NCBI GenBank assembly: GCA_030407085.1
Contig: CM059586.1
Coordinates: forward strand, 106,715,501-106,779,500
Length of the DNA stretch: 64,000 nt
Direction of reading: 5' to 3'
Source of the DNA: Trichopria drosophilae
Taxonomy: Eukaryota; Arthropoda; Insecta; Hymenoptera; Diapriidae
How positions within the stretch are numbered: the stretch's first letter is position 1; every line of letters begins with the position of its first letter. This document shows positions 1 to 11,060 of this stretch, one piece after another. A program made the translations under genes and the position numbers. The notes below the pieces were generated by a model. The model made no database searches. It saw only the letters and a program-made list of their open reading frames with translations, and had not been told where the DNA came from.

Positions 1-1281
1 GTATCGAAAATTTGTGAAAAATGTCATTTTTCAATATTTTTGAAAATGTTAAACTTTTGTAATATAATTTTTTCCCTTTACAAAATTTGATGGCAGCATA
101 GATATTAACTATCAACATGATTCCGACACTAAACCAATCCCGTCGAATACGTCACGTCCTAACCGAAAAGATATAAATTAACATCAAACGAAATATATTT
201 TAAGTAGATATTATTATATTTTAGGGAACTTTTACGTCTTTTTTATGAATGCATCCTAAAAATTCGCAGGATTAAATATTTGTAATAGATAAACATTTCG
301 TGTTGGTACCGGTGACATTTTTTATTGCTAATTCTCTTTGATAATTATTTTAACCCTTTGTTCTTTATATAAATAATGTAGCTTTTCGTTGTAAAAGTGT
401 CCTAAAGTTGCTTCAATTTGAATTCACCTTGGAACAAATGGTTTTTAATAAAAATACGACGTCGGTAAAAATGAATTAGTCGCCACTTTAGTTTACCCAC
501 GAATATAGAATTCAAGCAAAAAATATTTAATATTTCATTGAATTCATAATAACGCATACAAACTCATTAAAACAATAAAAGCCTTGTTTGTTTTAAAGTA
601 CTTACATCTATTGTTATTATAATAATTCTTTTAATATCTTACGAGTTTTTCTATTTTCTTTGTATATTTCAGAAACGTATTGAATCAACAAACTTTTGAA
701 GTAATTGAGTTTCGCGTCTTCAAATATTTGTTTTATCAGGTCAACATGTCGCTCTTTGTCCTAATTTTTATTATGTTTATTGTTTCTCCAAATGTGTTTC
801 TTTGTTTTCATAATATTCATTAAATAGAGTCGTAATTCTGTTTTTTTTTATTTTCCATATCTTAAATTTGTTAGTATTATTTTACTCTGTTCTAAACTTG
901 TCTAAAATATTGTTACTTACTAAAATCTTCAAACAATTGATATGAATTCTAAAAGCTTTTCATTCTTAGCATGTTTTGTAGAAAACTCAGTTTTTGAGTT
1001 ACGGGGTCCGAATGTTTTTCAAATAAATTTTCATCAAGGATGCCATTTTGAGAACGTTAATAAAGTGGCACAAAACAGTAATTTTGTTTTCTTAAAATTC
1101 ATGTATTTTATCCATAGTATCAATAAAATCGCTGTGTCCTAAATTGAAAAAAATAGAAATTTCCATTTTTTTTGCATTCGTTTCAAAGGTTGTGCCGTAT
1201 TGGAATTTCTGTTGACTAAAACTAAATTTTAACTACGGAATATTGAAGAGAGAACTCGAAAGTATCTTAGAGCCCATTCCC
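1..1281. other. AT-rich non-coding sequence
   Basis: The stretch is strongly A/T-rich with many homopolymer runs and stops in all frames. The only open frame above 60 codons (942-1142, +) has no recognisable domain and a composition like its surroundings. I see no gene, RNA gene or clear repeat here. Confidence 0.6.
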
Positions 1282-1498
1282 TTAACCCATTAAGGACAAA
1301 ACATACAGCTTTTCAAAAACAATTGAACGCAGTGAATTGAATTCGCATTTTTCTTATATTTTAATAGCAGATTCGTAAAGTTCGATAAACGTCCCGTGAA
1401 AAATGAGTAATCTAGAATTTTTTATGGAGAAAATATGTGACAAACAGACGTAAAAAAGTGCCATGAAAAATTTTCCGTTTTATTTCGTCCTTAATGGA
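1282..1498. mobile_element. Degraded TTAA MITE (piggyBac-like), ~215 bp
   Basis: The left end reads TTAACCCATTAAGGAC and the right end reads GTCCTTAATGGA, so the termini are inverted copies. The left TTAA fits the target site of piggyBac-type elements; the matching TTAA at the right end has mutated. Nothing coding lies between the termini. The family assignment is inferred from the TTAA plus CCC start only. Confidence 0.5.
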
Positions 1499-1564
1499 TG
1501 ACGGTGAAATTTATTGTATTGAAATCATTTTCACATAAATTAGATAAGTAAAGTGTACTTTATT

Positions 1565-1726
1565 TTAACCCTTACCCTCGAAGCTTGGGTCGTTTTCGAC
1601 CCAGAGAAAATTTAAATTGTACTTTATAAGTTGTACAACTGTAAGCATTTTCAAATGGCAGGACATATTTGACCCAGGTAGTGGGAGGAAAAGGCCTTAA
1701 AATAGCCTTCCAAACTAAGGGCTAAT
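1565..1726. mobile_element. Short TTAA MITE with internal palindrome
   Basis: The left end is TTAACCCTTACCCTCGAAG and the right end contains CTAAGGGCTAA, an imperfect inverted copy. Just inside the left end is the palindrome TGGGTCGTTTTCGACCCA. A subterminal palindrome behind a TTAACCC end is also seen at 27.1 and 44.1 kb, so this looks like a small non-autonomous relative of those elements. Confidence 0.5.
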
Positions 1727-1985
1727 ACTTTCAGGTTTACTGGACTAACGAGAATTGAATTGCCCTATTTTCTTTGAGTGTATGAATAAAATTGAAGATT
1801 TTTAAAATCGCTGCAAAAACAAGTTTCTTACTTTAAGAAATAAATGACTAATTATAAGATATTTAAGACACGAAAATGTCTTTAAAATAGGTATTTATGA
1901 TAATTTAGACGTGAAAGTGTTTTAGAATAAGACACTTATGTCTTGAGTTAATACATTTTAATAATTAATAGAATTTCTCGACCGT

Positions 1986-2299
1986 CGTAAATAATATTGT
2001 ATGAGTAGTGTTTAAAAAAGGTCACCATAAAAAGGAAGAAAAAAGGGGGGTTTAAATAAAAACTACATAATAAAATTAAAAATAAAAATAAAAATATGAC
2101 GTTTCGACTCTCGGATTGTCGCCCTCTTCAGATAATAGTAATTATTTTTGTTTTTTTATTACTTTTATCTGAAGAGGGCTAAAATCCGAGAGCCGAACCG
2201 TCATATTTTTATTTTTATTTCTAATTTTATTCTGTAATATTTATTTAAAACCCCCTTTTGTCTTTCTTTTCTAACACTGATCATACAAAATTATTACAC
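1986..2299. mobile_element. Palindromic element with hammerhead-like core (Penelope-like terminal repeat?)
   Basis: Two ~135-150 bp arms form an imperfect palindrome around an A/T-rich centre at 2135-2165. Each arm, read toward its end, contains CTGAAGA, a short hairpin-forming stretch, then GAAACGTC (2099-2131 on the - strand) or GAACCGTC (2168-2202 on the + strand). CTGANGA...GAAA...GTC is the conserved core order of hammerhead ribozymes, and Penelope-like retroelements are known to carry minimal hammerheads in terminal repeats that may lie in inverted orientation. Stem I looks short and the right core has GAAC, so activity is doubtful. The inverted repeat is certain; the ribozyme reading is inference. 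Confidence 0.5.
2075..2096 (+). repeat. (AAAAT)n simple repeat
   Basis: A short run of AAAAT/AAAATA units lies in the left arm of the palindrome, with the complementary TTTTA run in the right arm at about 2203-2222. It forms part of the arm pairing. Confidence 0.7.
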
Positions 2300-2519
2300 A
2301 CTTTTTGCTTATACCTGAATATATTATCTGTGGGATTGAATTAGAAACACACTACACATTTAACGAATTCAAACAATTAAGGAAAAATATCAGACGCAAA
2401 GAATGTCCTTCTATTATGATCGTTCAAAATATCGGGGGAATTCCAGGCAGAACAATAACGGGAGTAATAAGCAGCCAAATAATAGGCCTTTACAAATTTC
2501 TCTCCCTATCGCTCTAGCA

Positions 2520-3010
2520 ATTATGCCGTCCATACAAGTCTCGTAAAAGTTCCCTCTCGAGAAAGAGAAAATTCACGCCCTGGGCTTTTACATTCTAATG
2601 GATCGTGAAACAACGGGTGCATTTGAGCAATTAATAAAGAAAAGAACCGCAACAACAGTCGTGAAAAGGCGACGAGATATTCTTACGACGTCGGACTCCT
2701 AAGCACGTTTCGTATTACCTGTGTGCATCGAACTTTGGCGTTCCCTCCCTTTAGAACCCTCCTCCCCTTATTTTTAGTGTTGGAGTAAAATCGTGGAAAT
2801 CATTACCGCCAGGCGCTGTTCTTGGTTACTTAATCTAACGCAAACAGCATTTTATACCGAAACTTACACTCGCGAATCCGCTTTATTCCCTCGTGATAAA
2901 TTTAGCCGTTTCGAGATATGGCGAATTCGCCGGAGAACATTGTTCGGCCAACCCTCATTCACGCCTCCGCAGAGAATTCGGCCAATTCGGATAAATTGGT
3001 TTTCACTCTT
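2520..3010. other. GC-richer island
   Basis: Composition is visibly less A/T-rich than on either side. One 74-codon frame (2793-3017, +) crosses it without any known domain. It could be conserved regulatory DNA or an unrecognised exon; nothing in the sequence decides between these. Confidence 0.35.
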
Positions 3011-3414
3011 GAGGTAATGAGGAAAAGTTGATAAGAATAGAAGTAATGCTTCAAGAATAGCATTAAAGGATTAGCAGTCCAAATGTCCTGGAATTAACTA
3101 TATGAGTAAATTATGAAAATTGAGTACAAATATGTTTTTTTACAAATTAAATAGTTGTCACAGACATGTAATATGTTGGTGCTCCAATATTCGAATTTTC
3201 TCGATATTTGCGTAAAAACTAAGAAACCCCTGAATCATTGTGAGGGGCAAAAGTTTTTTTTTTTTAATTTTTTTTATAATCTATAGGATGAAGTATATAA
3301 TACAAAAATTAAAAGTGCTACATTTCTACCGTCTGTTAATCGAGCAAAGGACAAATTGATCATATGAAATTGTCGAAACCATAATAATATAATTTTACTT
3401 CTTATAATTATTAC
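3011..3414. other. AT-rich spacer
   Basis: A/T-rich sequence with T and A runs near 3255-3275. No coding, RNA or repeat structure was recognised. Confidence 0.5.
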
Positions 3415-3765
3415 GGTGACTATGCTTCCATTTAAAAGTATTAATCAACACTCGAAATATCAATTTGTCAAGAGATACTAATTAAGAAACAAAAACTGGG
3501 TAACTAATACATTTTTATTAATTATACTAATAAATAATTAAAAACTGTTAAATTATTATTAATTCTAGGAACTACTAAACTAAAATTGTTTAGGTGACTT
3601 TCGATTCAATTTAAAAGTATCCATTAATTCTGAAAATCTAAATTATTTGAAAAATACTAATCTAAAACCGAAAAGTTGGCCACTAAATCAATTTTATATT
3701 AAATAATTAAAAACTTCTAATTTATTACTAGTTCTGAGAGCTAAACTAAAATATTCAATTTCTAC
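3415..3765 (+). repeat. Diverged tandem duplication, period ~178 bp
   Basis: GGTGACT followed by TTTAAAAGTAT recurs at 3415 and 3593. The rest of the two units aligns in order (AGATACTAATTAAGAAAC versus AAATACTAATCTAAAACC, then AATAATTAAAAACT in both). The two copies are head-to-tail and much diverged. No open frame spans them. Confidence 0.6.
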
Positions 3766-6106
3766 TTCTATATTAGTAGAATTTTATTACTAGATTAGTA
3801 GTGATGTATTATTTTCTAGTAAAAAAATGACTAATTGATAACAATACACTTTTTATGTTATATTAGTAGTTTTTAGCTAATTCATATTTACAGAGAATCA
3901 TAAAGTAATAAAATAAAATACAAGATCGCAGAACATTACATGAAAAATTAAAAAAATTAAAAGTAAAATAAAAAGTCAAACTTATTCGATTTTTAACTTT
4001 TTAGCATATAACTAAGAAGAAAATTAAATTTGACAAGTATATTGAAAATAAATTACTAATATTTCTGAAAATATAAAATGCGATAAAATGTCACCAAAAG
4101 GATTTTTTACGCTGACAATTAAGAGTGTAGAATGGATAATATACTAAAATAGCTCGGATGTTTTCATTGTATGAAAATGTTTAAAAATTCCCTTGTTGCA
4201 ATTTACTATAAGAAATATCGGAGAGATAAGCAGTGAAAGATTACGTACATCGTATATGTAAAAGTTGAATATCCTTTGTTACACTGCTGTTTCTTTCAAA
4301 CGGCTTATGATTTACGACCATGCCGTACATAATAAATCTTTTATTTTATAAATGTGCACTTCTTTCTTTAAAAAAAAATGCGACTATATTTTCCATACTC
4401 TCGTACAGAATGATTTAAAATCTATAACATAGATTATTTCAATAGTAATGATTTTCTGTCAGTTATGTGAAACGAAAGTACTGAAGAATTTACTAAAACA
4501 AATGTTGCTTACTGATACTAAAGCATCCATCAATAGTTTATAAGTATTTATATATGAAAAATTTAAAAATACATACATTTTTAAGAATAGCATTTTTAAA
4601 AGATAAACTAAAACTACAATATTTCTATGGTTGTTAAAAACTAATATTTAAATCAGAGTGAAAGAAAATTAATTTTTAAAGATATTCACGAAATTTATTA
4701 TAATAAGTCATTTCACTAGTTTCATTTTTTTTATAAACGTTTATTGTTATCACTTCTTCATGGAACTTGTAAATTCTCATTAACCGAATTTAAATATCCA
4801 AAATTACAAAAGAAATACTCATATATAAGAAATATATTAAATAAACTCGTTTGATTTAATAAATTTTAGAAAATAATAACCTCAATATTGACAGAAAATT
4901 GGAAAAAGTTTCAAATAACATCGTTCGAAAAGTTGAAACGATCCTTCCATTGATTACAATTGGTAAGTTTGTTAAAGTTCTAGAATAACATTTGATAACA
5001 AACAACAAACTCGATTCCCAAATATTTTAGATATCTGTTGAAATTCTAATTTTGGAAAAACAATGGAAACTGTTTTTATTGATCGATAACGAATAATTAA
5101 AGATAATATGCCTTGGAAAGTCTCTGCTGCAGTACTGTTTTAAGGGAAATTACCTTTTTTAATATTTTCGTGGTACATCGACGTAAAAATAATATTTAAA
5201 AGTAGAATTTTTAAGCTCTATTAATGTTAGATCATGTCATAATGCAAAAAATTGGCGATAAAAGTAAAATTGATAAAAAAGTTCGTAAAAATTAAATTTT
5301 TAAATATTGATAAAATAATCTTATATGTTAAATAAATCTGTATCGTATACCGAAAAATATTACAAAAAATCGAATGTAAATTACTGGCGACTATTGGCAC
5401 AATATAATACTAATAATTTTTTTAGTAAAATTACTACAAGAACTGCGTTTTTAGTGCTGGTATTTCTCTCGTGAAAGTAACTAAATTTGTTTTGGATAAA
5501 ATAAACTTAACATGGAACTGAGAATGAAATACATTCTTAACCATAAGTTTCGCAAAATGTAGTAGATTGTTAATGAACATTTTTAACAATAGTGTTCTAA
5601 AAGATCAACTAAAAAACTCGTTTAAAAACGAATAATTCGAATATTGAAGTATTTATTAATTATTTGATTGAATGACAAAAGCTGAAATAACACAGAATGA
5701 AAATATACTTACAGAATATGAAAAAAATACTAATGAACATTGATGCTGGGATCTACTGCAGTAAGATATTATAAAATACTTCAAACGTTGGATCTAACAT
5801 GACATCTAATCGGATATTATTTAACAAGATTCACAAAAGTGCATTCTTATTCCATAAATACTTGCAGTCCTAATTTCAATCATTATTATTAATAAATGTG
5901 AAACTTTACTCTACCAAAACTTTACAAAAGTAGGTCAGATAAGATTCAAAGAACAAAAGTTTACAAAAGCCGACAAAGGGAGGAAAGTATAATTAATATA
6001 GAATAAGGATCATTTACACAATAGAATAACAACACATTTCAATATCCGTCAATGGTGTATAAACATCTTAAACTTTGATAAAACTTTATATAAAAAGAAA
6101 CTTATC
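3766..6106. other. AT-rich non-coding sequence
   Basis: Over 2.3 kb of A/T-rich DNA with no open frame above 60 codons on either strand. I see no inverted repeat with a clear boundary, no RNA gene and no long simple repeat. Confidence 0.6.
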
Positions 6107-6680
6107 TTAACCCATTAACCGTCAAATGCACTGGAATTTTGCCACGTCTTCTCATATGAATCAAATACAAAAAAAAAAGAAAGCGCATTTTATTTTGAAA
6201 ATTTTGTAATAATTACAATTTTCAATATTATTATTCAAAAATGTTTAAAAAAAAAGATTGCTAGAAGTATTTTTTTTTCGTTTCTTATGAAAATCTAAAC
6301 ATTGACGAATATTCAATTTGCCATCTTCAATTTGTAAGATTCGAATTCAGGGGCCAAATAAAATACCGAGTAATGATTTTTGTTAAAAAAGTCAGATTTA
6401 GCGCATTTTTTAAATGTTGATAAATATTTCGTCTTATTAACCGTCATTTCCTTAATAAGTCAATAACAATCCAAAGTATGGTGGGTTCCTTTAGTGGATA
6501 CAGCGAGTACATGTTTATGATGCATTTTAAGCAAGTAGAAAAAATTCCGTTTAAAAAAATCACATTTTTTACATAGGTTAAACAAAAAAATATTGAAAAT
6601 TTCAATGTTTATAAAATGTTGTTATCACCAATCCAAATAGCGACCTTGAAATATAATAAAATTCCAGTGTATTTGCAATA
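6107..6680. mobile_element. TTAA element, right end truncated (piggyBac-like MITE)
   Basis: It begins TTAACCCATTAACCGTCAAA. The subterminal AAATGCACTGGAATTTT (6124-6140) has an inverted counterpart AAAATTCCAGTGTATTT near 6658-6674, so the element is a foldback of about 570 bp. The outermost right end with its TTAA is lost or diverged. No transposase remains. Confidence 0.5.
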
Positions 6681-6849
6681 GAAATAAGTAAAAAATAGTA
6701 AACATGAGAAGAAAAATAGAAATCGACAAATATTATGAACACACAAATTTGAAAAGTTATATTCGCTGCTAACATGTACATTACATCGAATTACGTGGAA
6801 AATGAGTAAGTTTCAGACGGAAATTCATTTAAGTATATAATTACGTTGT

Positions 6850-7320
6850 AAATGCCGTTTGAAATTTGGAACATTTGCGTTGGTTGCCATTAAGGCCGTT
6901 CTTCCAAAAATGCGCCTTTTTCTTCGAAAAGCTCGCATTGTAAGAGAGTCAAAATCACTTTGACTACTCTTCGCCTCCATTCAGATCTTCGGCGACGAGG
7001 AAATTCCGTCCTTTTAACGACCTGGATTCAATTCATTCCTTTCAGGTGGAGTTTCGGAGTAAGGCTCCATTTTCACGAAACACTTTTGCAAACAGCGTTA
7101 CCGGTTCGACATTCTGGCTGGGTTTAATGTTCCCTTTACTTTCCCCGCACTCTGCCGATTTTGAATGTTAATGTCTTCATTGTATTAGGAAGCGTGCTTG
7201 AGCGTAATCTTCGTCGATTCATTTCGCTCTTTATCGAATCAATTTTGGATTGAATTTTAGTTCGATATTATCGCTCATCTCTGGCCAACTTGGAACTTTG
7301 AAATTGACGCGTTCAATGGT
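6850..7320. other. GC-richer island with acceptor-like site
   Basis: A block of mixed composition between A/T-rich flanks. It contains a pyrimidine tract ending CCTTTCAG at 7038-7045 followed by GTGGAG, which resembles a + strand splice acceptor. No convincing reading frame follows it. It may be regulatory DNA or an unrecognised exon. Confidence 0.3.
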
Positions 7321-7539
7321 TATACCTGATTGAATACAAATTTTTCGGTTATTTTTAAGAATCTGTTAAGTCGATTTATCTCAAGGTATGTCGGTTAAAT
7401 TTGTTTCTCTTCGACAAAGAAAATTCCAAAAAATCTAAAAACAAATTGTAATTAGCATTTAATTATGTGTAGGATATTTCATAACATAAAAATAGTTACA
7501 GTAACATTAGATTTTGTCAGTTTCTTGAAATACGTAAAA

Positions 7540-9045
7540 ATTAATTAGTTTCTGGCAACCAATCATTTAACCAACCAGTAATTTCAACACATTGATTTAT
7601 TTAACCAAACCAGTTTGGTTTACGAAAAAAATCATTCAAATGCGTGGCTACACGATTTGGTTCACGAAATTCACCCTTTGGGTTTGAGTTTGGGTTTGCG
7701 AAAATAGCCAACGGCTGTACTTTGGGTACTGGTAAAGAACGTCTTAGTATAAACGTAGGTGTTCTCTCTCAACCAAAATGTTATGCTCTAATAATCAAAG
7801 ACGTGATGTACTGTAACCGAACCGATTTTATTTTTGGTAACCAATCATTCAACCAATCAGTCATTACAAACCGGTTTGTTTCTGATGACAAATTAGGTAA
7901 CCAACCAGTGGTTGAAAAACATCGATCCACATAATCAAACCGGTTTGGTTTACTAAAGAGAGCATCTTTTCGACATGACTGGAAAGTAACGTACCATATG
8001 GTATTGATAAAAATGTCATAGGTACTTACATATTATGTACATTACCCAAACTAAACAATTTGGTTCTAATCATCAAACTCGTGTTGTACCACAAACAAAC
8101 CAGTTTTTTCTGAAAACCAATTTTTCAACCAACACGGTTTAGTTTAAAAACATACCGATTGCATTTTTCCTCCGTGATTGTCAAGTATGATATCATGTGG
8201 TTTTGATAAAATAACGCCAAAGGATATTATGTACATTGTCTTAATTAAATGGTTTGGTTAGAGAAACCGAACTCGATACGCATGTACAACCGGACCAGTC
8301 TGATAATAACACAGGCCGACAAATTTTAGAACCAAGAACCCGAACATACTTTTCCAAAGGTGTTGAATTCGAATCCAACCTCTGAATAGCCTACATACGT
8401 CAGGTTTTTGAGATATTTTAACCTAAAAGTGCAAAAAGTACGATTTTTTGGGTACATTTGAGGTGCTGTAACTTGAAGACAGATTTTTTTTTTCAAAACG
8501 ATCATCACGGTATCACAAAGTACTATTTTTGTCTTTCAAAATCCGTTTTTAAACTTAGAAAAATCTTTATTGGTCACTGAAATATCGCCTGTTGAATTTT
8601 CTGAAGCTTTATCCTGTTCTGTTCAGTTTCTGAATATCGCCGAATTTGCCAAACTTAGAAACTTCAACAAGCGATATCTCAGTGACCAATAAAGATTTTT
8701 CTAAGATTAAAAAAGGATTTTGAAGGAGAAAAATAGTACTTTGAGAACCGTGACAATCGTTTTTGAAAAAAAAATCTGTCTTAAAGTTACAGGACCTCAG
8801 ATGTACTCGAAAAACGTACTTTTTTCACTTTTAGGTTAAAATATCTCAAAAACCTGACGTATAGGGGCTATTCTGAGGTCGGATTCGAATTTAGCGCGTC
8901 AAATACCTTTAGAAAATTTGTTCTGGTTCTTGGTTCTCCAATTTTCTCAAATTTTGTAGGCCTGTGTAATCCATTGTTTGGGTGCAGAACGAAACTAGAA
9001 CCAAACAATTGGTTTGTTGAGAAAGACAAATTTTATAACTCAAAC
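7540..9045. repeat. Diverged repeat field built on AACCAAACCGGTTTGGTT
   Basis: The palindrome or near variants occur at 7603-7620, 7866-7879, 7933-7950, about 8090-8104, about 8130-8147 and about 8998-9015. Longer flanking blocks such as AACCAATCATTYAACCAA recur at 7558, 7839 and, more diverged, 8115 (spacing ~280 bp). Blocks containing CATATGGTATTGATAAAA and CATGTGGTTTTGATAAAA recur at ~190 bp. The field is a degenerate tandem array, later split by the 8310-8966 element. The 96-codon frame inside it (7644-7934) is a by-product of the repeats. Confidence 0.6.
8310..8966. mobile_element. 657 bp foldback transposon, CACAGGCC ends, TAA target duplication
   Basis: The termini CACAGGCC (8310-8317) and GGCCTGTG (8959-8966) are flanked by TAA on both sides (8307-8309 and 8967-8969). 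Inverted similarity continues through almost the whole element: left and right arms share the inverted block containing CACTTTTAGGTTAAAATATC and end near a short centre at ~8600-8630. A 3 bp TAA duplication is typical of PIF/Harbinger-type insertion, but no transposase remains, so the superfamily is uncertain. Both arms carry the same long block found again at 34.3 and 35.3 kb. Confidence 0.8.
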
Positions 9046-9049
9046 GAGT

Positions 9050-9330
9050 GACAAACGTAACAATATAGTAAGATATTACTCTATGTGGATAATAATTTAC
9101 TCCTAAAACATATGTTATACAGCAATCACTGAATAAATACTCACTGTGAAATGTTATCCTGATTATTTTCTAAAGAAAACTCAAGAAGTTTATTATATCA
9201 CAATCCAGTGTAAAAAAGCATCATTTGCTAAGATATATCCTAAAATAACAAGGTAAAATAAACCCGTCTTTCCTTTATCAACCCCATTTCCTTTAAGTGA
9301 AGTAACAATCGTTTCGATCGAACAAACAAT
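9050..9330. other. AT-rich spacer
   Basis: A/T-rich sequence between the repeat field and the next island. No structure was recognised. Confidence 0.4.
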
Positions 9331-9960
9331 GGGAATTTTCTCTTAGCAGTAGCGGTAACAACAAAACACTCATCAGATCCTTAAGTTTTCGCCTCTTTCT
9401 CGGCGTATCGCCACCTCGTATCGGAAGAACGCAGCATTATCGTTGTTTCCTTCAGAAGCATCGCGTGCCAGTTTATAAACTTGGATGGTGCGACAAAACT
9501 TGCACACCCTTCTGCGAGAACAATAGGTGGGAACGAGACCGGGAGAAAAAATATTGATTTTGTAGTAAGTCGCGGATATCACGAGTATCCGTGAAACGTC
9601 GTCGGCATGGCAGATCTGGAACGAGTCCTTCTTCATCCCCCCACATCTCTGCGCGCCCCAGCATCCCCTTATTCTATAGCCAGCGAACCGTCGTCGTTCT
9701 TCCGGTTATCCAGAAGCCCTCCCGTCCCAAAAACCTCCTATACAAGCAACCCGTATTCCCTTGGATCATTGCCAACTGGCAGCCAACATGGCGATTTAAC
9801 GGCCGGGTCGTACATGTATACCTACACCAGGATCCAGCATGTAGCTCCTTTATGTACGCGCTTTACATGTGACTGCACACAGAACGGTTGCGTACGCCAA
9901 CTTCCACGACGTGGTAACGCAACGTGAGCCAGTAATACACTCAGAATTTGGTACGAGAGT
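9331..9960. other. GC-richer island with overlapping open frames
   Basis: This is one of the clearest compositional islands. Open frames of 63-106 codons overlap on both strands (9373-9664 -, 9591-9927 +), which is expected when stop codons thin out and is not evidence for a gene. None of the translations shows a known domain, signal peptide or transmembrane pattern. It could be regulatory DNA or an unrecognised exon. Confidence 0.35.
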
Positions 9961-10225
9961 AAATATCAATTTTCTTCGAGTCAATGCGAATACGGCTACA
10001 AATACGAATTTCCCGCTTTTCCGAAAATAGAGGTTACATGAATCAACAATGTATGTCGAGTCGTTATTTTTTAAACGAGATTTTCCAACTGTTTCCTTAA
10101 TATCTGAAACATTTATCTCAATTTCACGTTTACGAAGTTTTGCTTTATTATTTAAGCTGTAGCGCTTTATTTGTATTCTGAAAATTTGTTTAAAAAATGG
10201 CACCACTTTTTTCCGTTTTGGAGAA

Positions 10226-10653
10226 TATATACAAGGTGTCAGTCAAGTCGTGGATGGGGCTAATAACATAAAAAGAACATTTTTTCCAACAATGTTGAAC
10301 GATTTTCAAAAAAATCTGGTTTTTGAGGTGGACTGCAATCCCCCAACTCCAAGGAGGCACGAAGGGCACAAGGAGATTTGAAAATCTTAAATGGCAACGG
10401 GGATTCATTTGAAAGGTCTCTTCGAGACGAATATAAATCAATAGTCATAGATGGTGCTGTAATCGCTTTTCCAGGAATTATGCGACTATTAAAATGTTGT
10501 ATTTCACACTCCTCCTTGAGGGTGGTGGGAAACCTCCCACAAAAGATAGTTTTTTTGAAAAATCGTTTCAGGTATTTCGGTGTTTTTGGATTTTTTCTAC
10601 TTTTTTAAATTATTGGCCCGGTCCGTGACTTAATGGACACCTAGTATAGTGTT
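10226..10653. mobile_element. ~430 bp foldback MITE, ends ATACAAGGTGTC
   Basis: The left end ATACAAGGTGTCAGTCAAGT and the right end, read in reverse complement as ATACTAGGTGTCCATTAAGT, match. Inverted similarity continues inward for about 180 bp per arm, including AACGATTTTYAAAAAAA and CTCMAGGAGG. The flanks are compatible with insertion at TA. Frames on both strands here (10190-10608) are by-products of the MITE. It resembles non-autonomous Tc1/mariner-type elements, but no transposase is visible. Confidence 0.7.
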
Positions 10654-10699
10654 TTTTTCTCTCTTCCAGTCATGAATTTTTCTAACTATGGCGTTCCTC

Positions 10700-11060
10700 T
10701 GACATTTGATACATAGAGGTTTTCGAGGTTTCTAATTATGAACGCGATGTTAGGTTTTTTTAAATTCAAAATGACCGATGTAATATTGCCGACCAAAGTT
10801 GTCAAAAAACATGATTTTTTCTGATATCTGTTATACAAGGTTTTTTTAAGTCGTTAATTATGAATCCGGTGTCAGATTTTTAAAATGCAAAAATTTTCGA
10901 TCCAATATGATTGACCAAAATTCTGAAAGAAAATAAATATTAAAAAATACCAAGTAATAGTTTCTGATCTTTCGTATAAAGTGTTTTTTGAATTCGTTAA
11001 TTACGAATCCAGTTTGTAATTTTCAAAATTCTAAATGACGAAATTTCACACTCGCTAAAT
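10700..11060 (+). repeat. Three tandem units of the CAAAATGGCGGAT repeat family
   Basis: Three diverged head-to-tail units each hold GTTWATTAYGAAT followed about 30-40 bp later by AAAATG.CCGATG, ATTTTCGATCCAATATG or a decayed equivalent. The unit is about 140-150 bp. The same family recurs at 21.3, 28.6, 39.7, 43.4, 44.3 and 59-60 kb. There is no coding content. Confidence 0.6.

Noticed and set aside
2040..2310. CRISPR array or bacterial attachment site
   Set aside because: The repeats are inverted, not direct with spacers, and all other features point to a eukaryotic genome.
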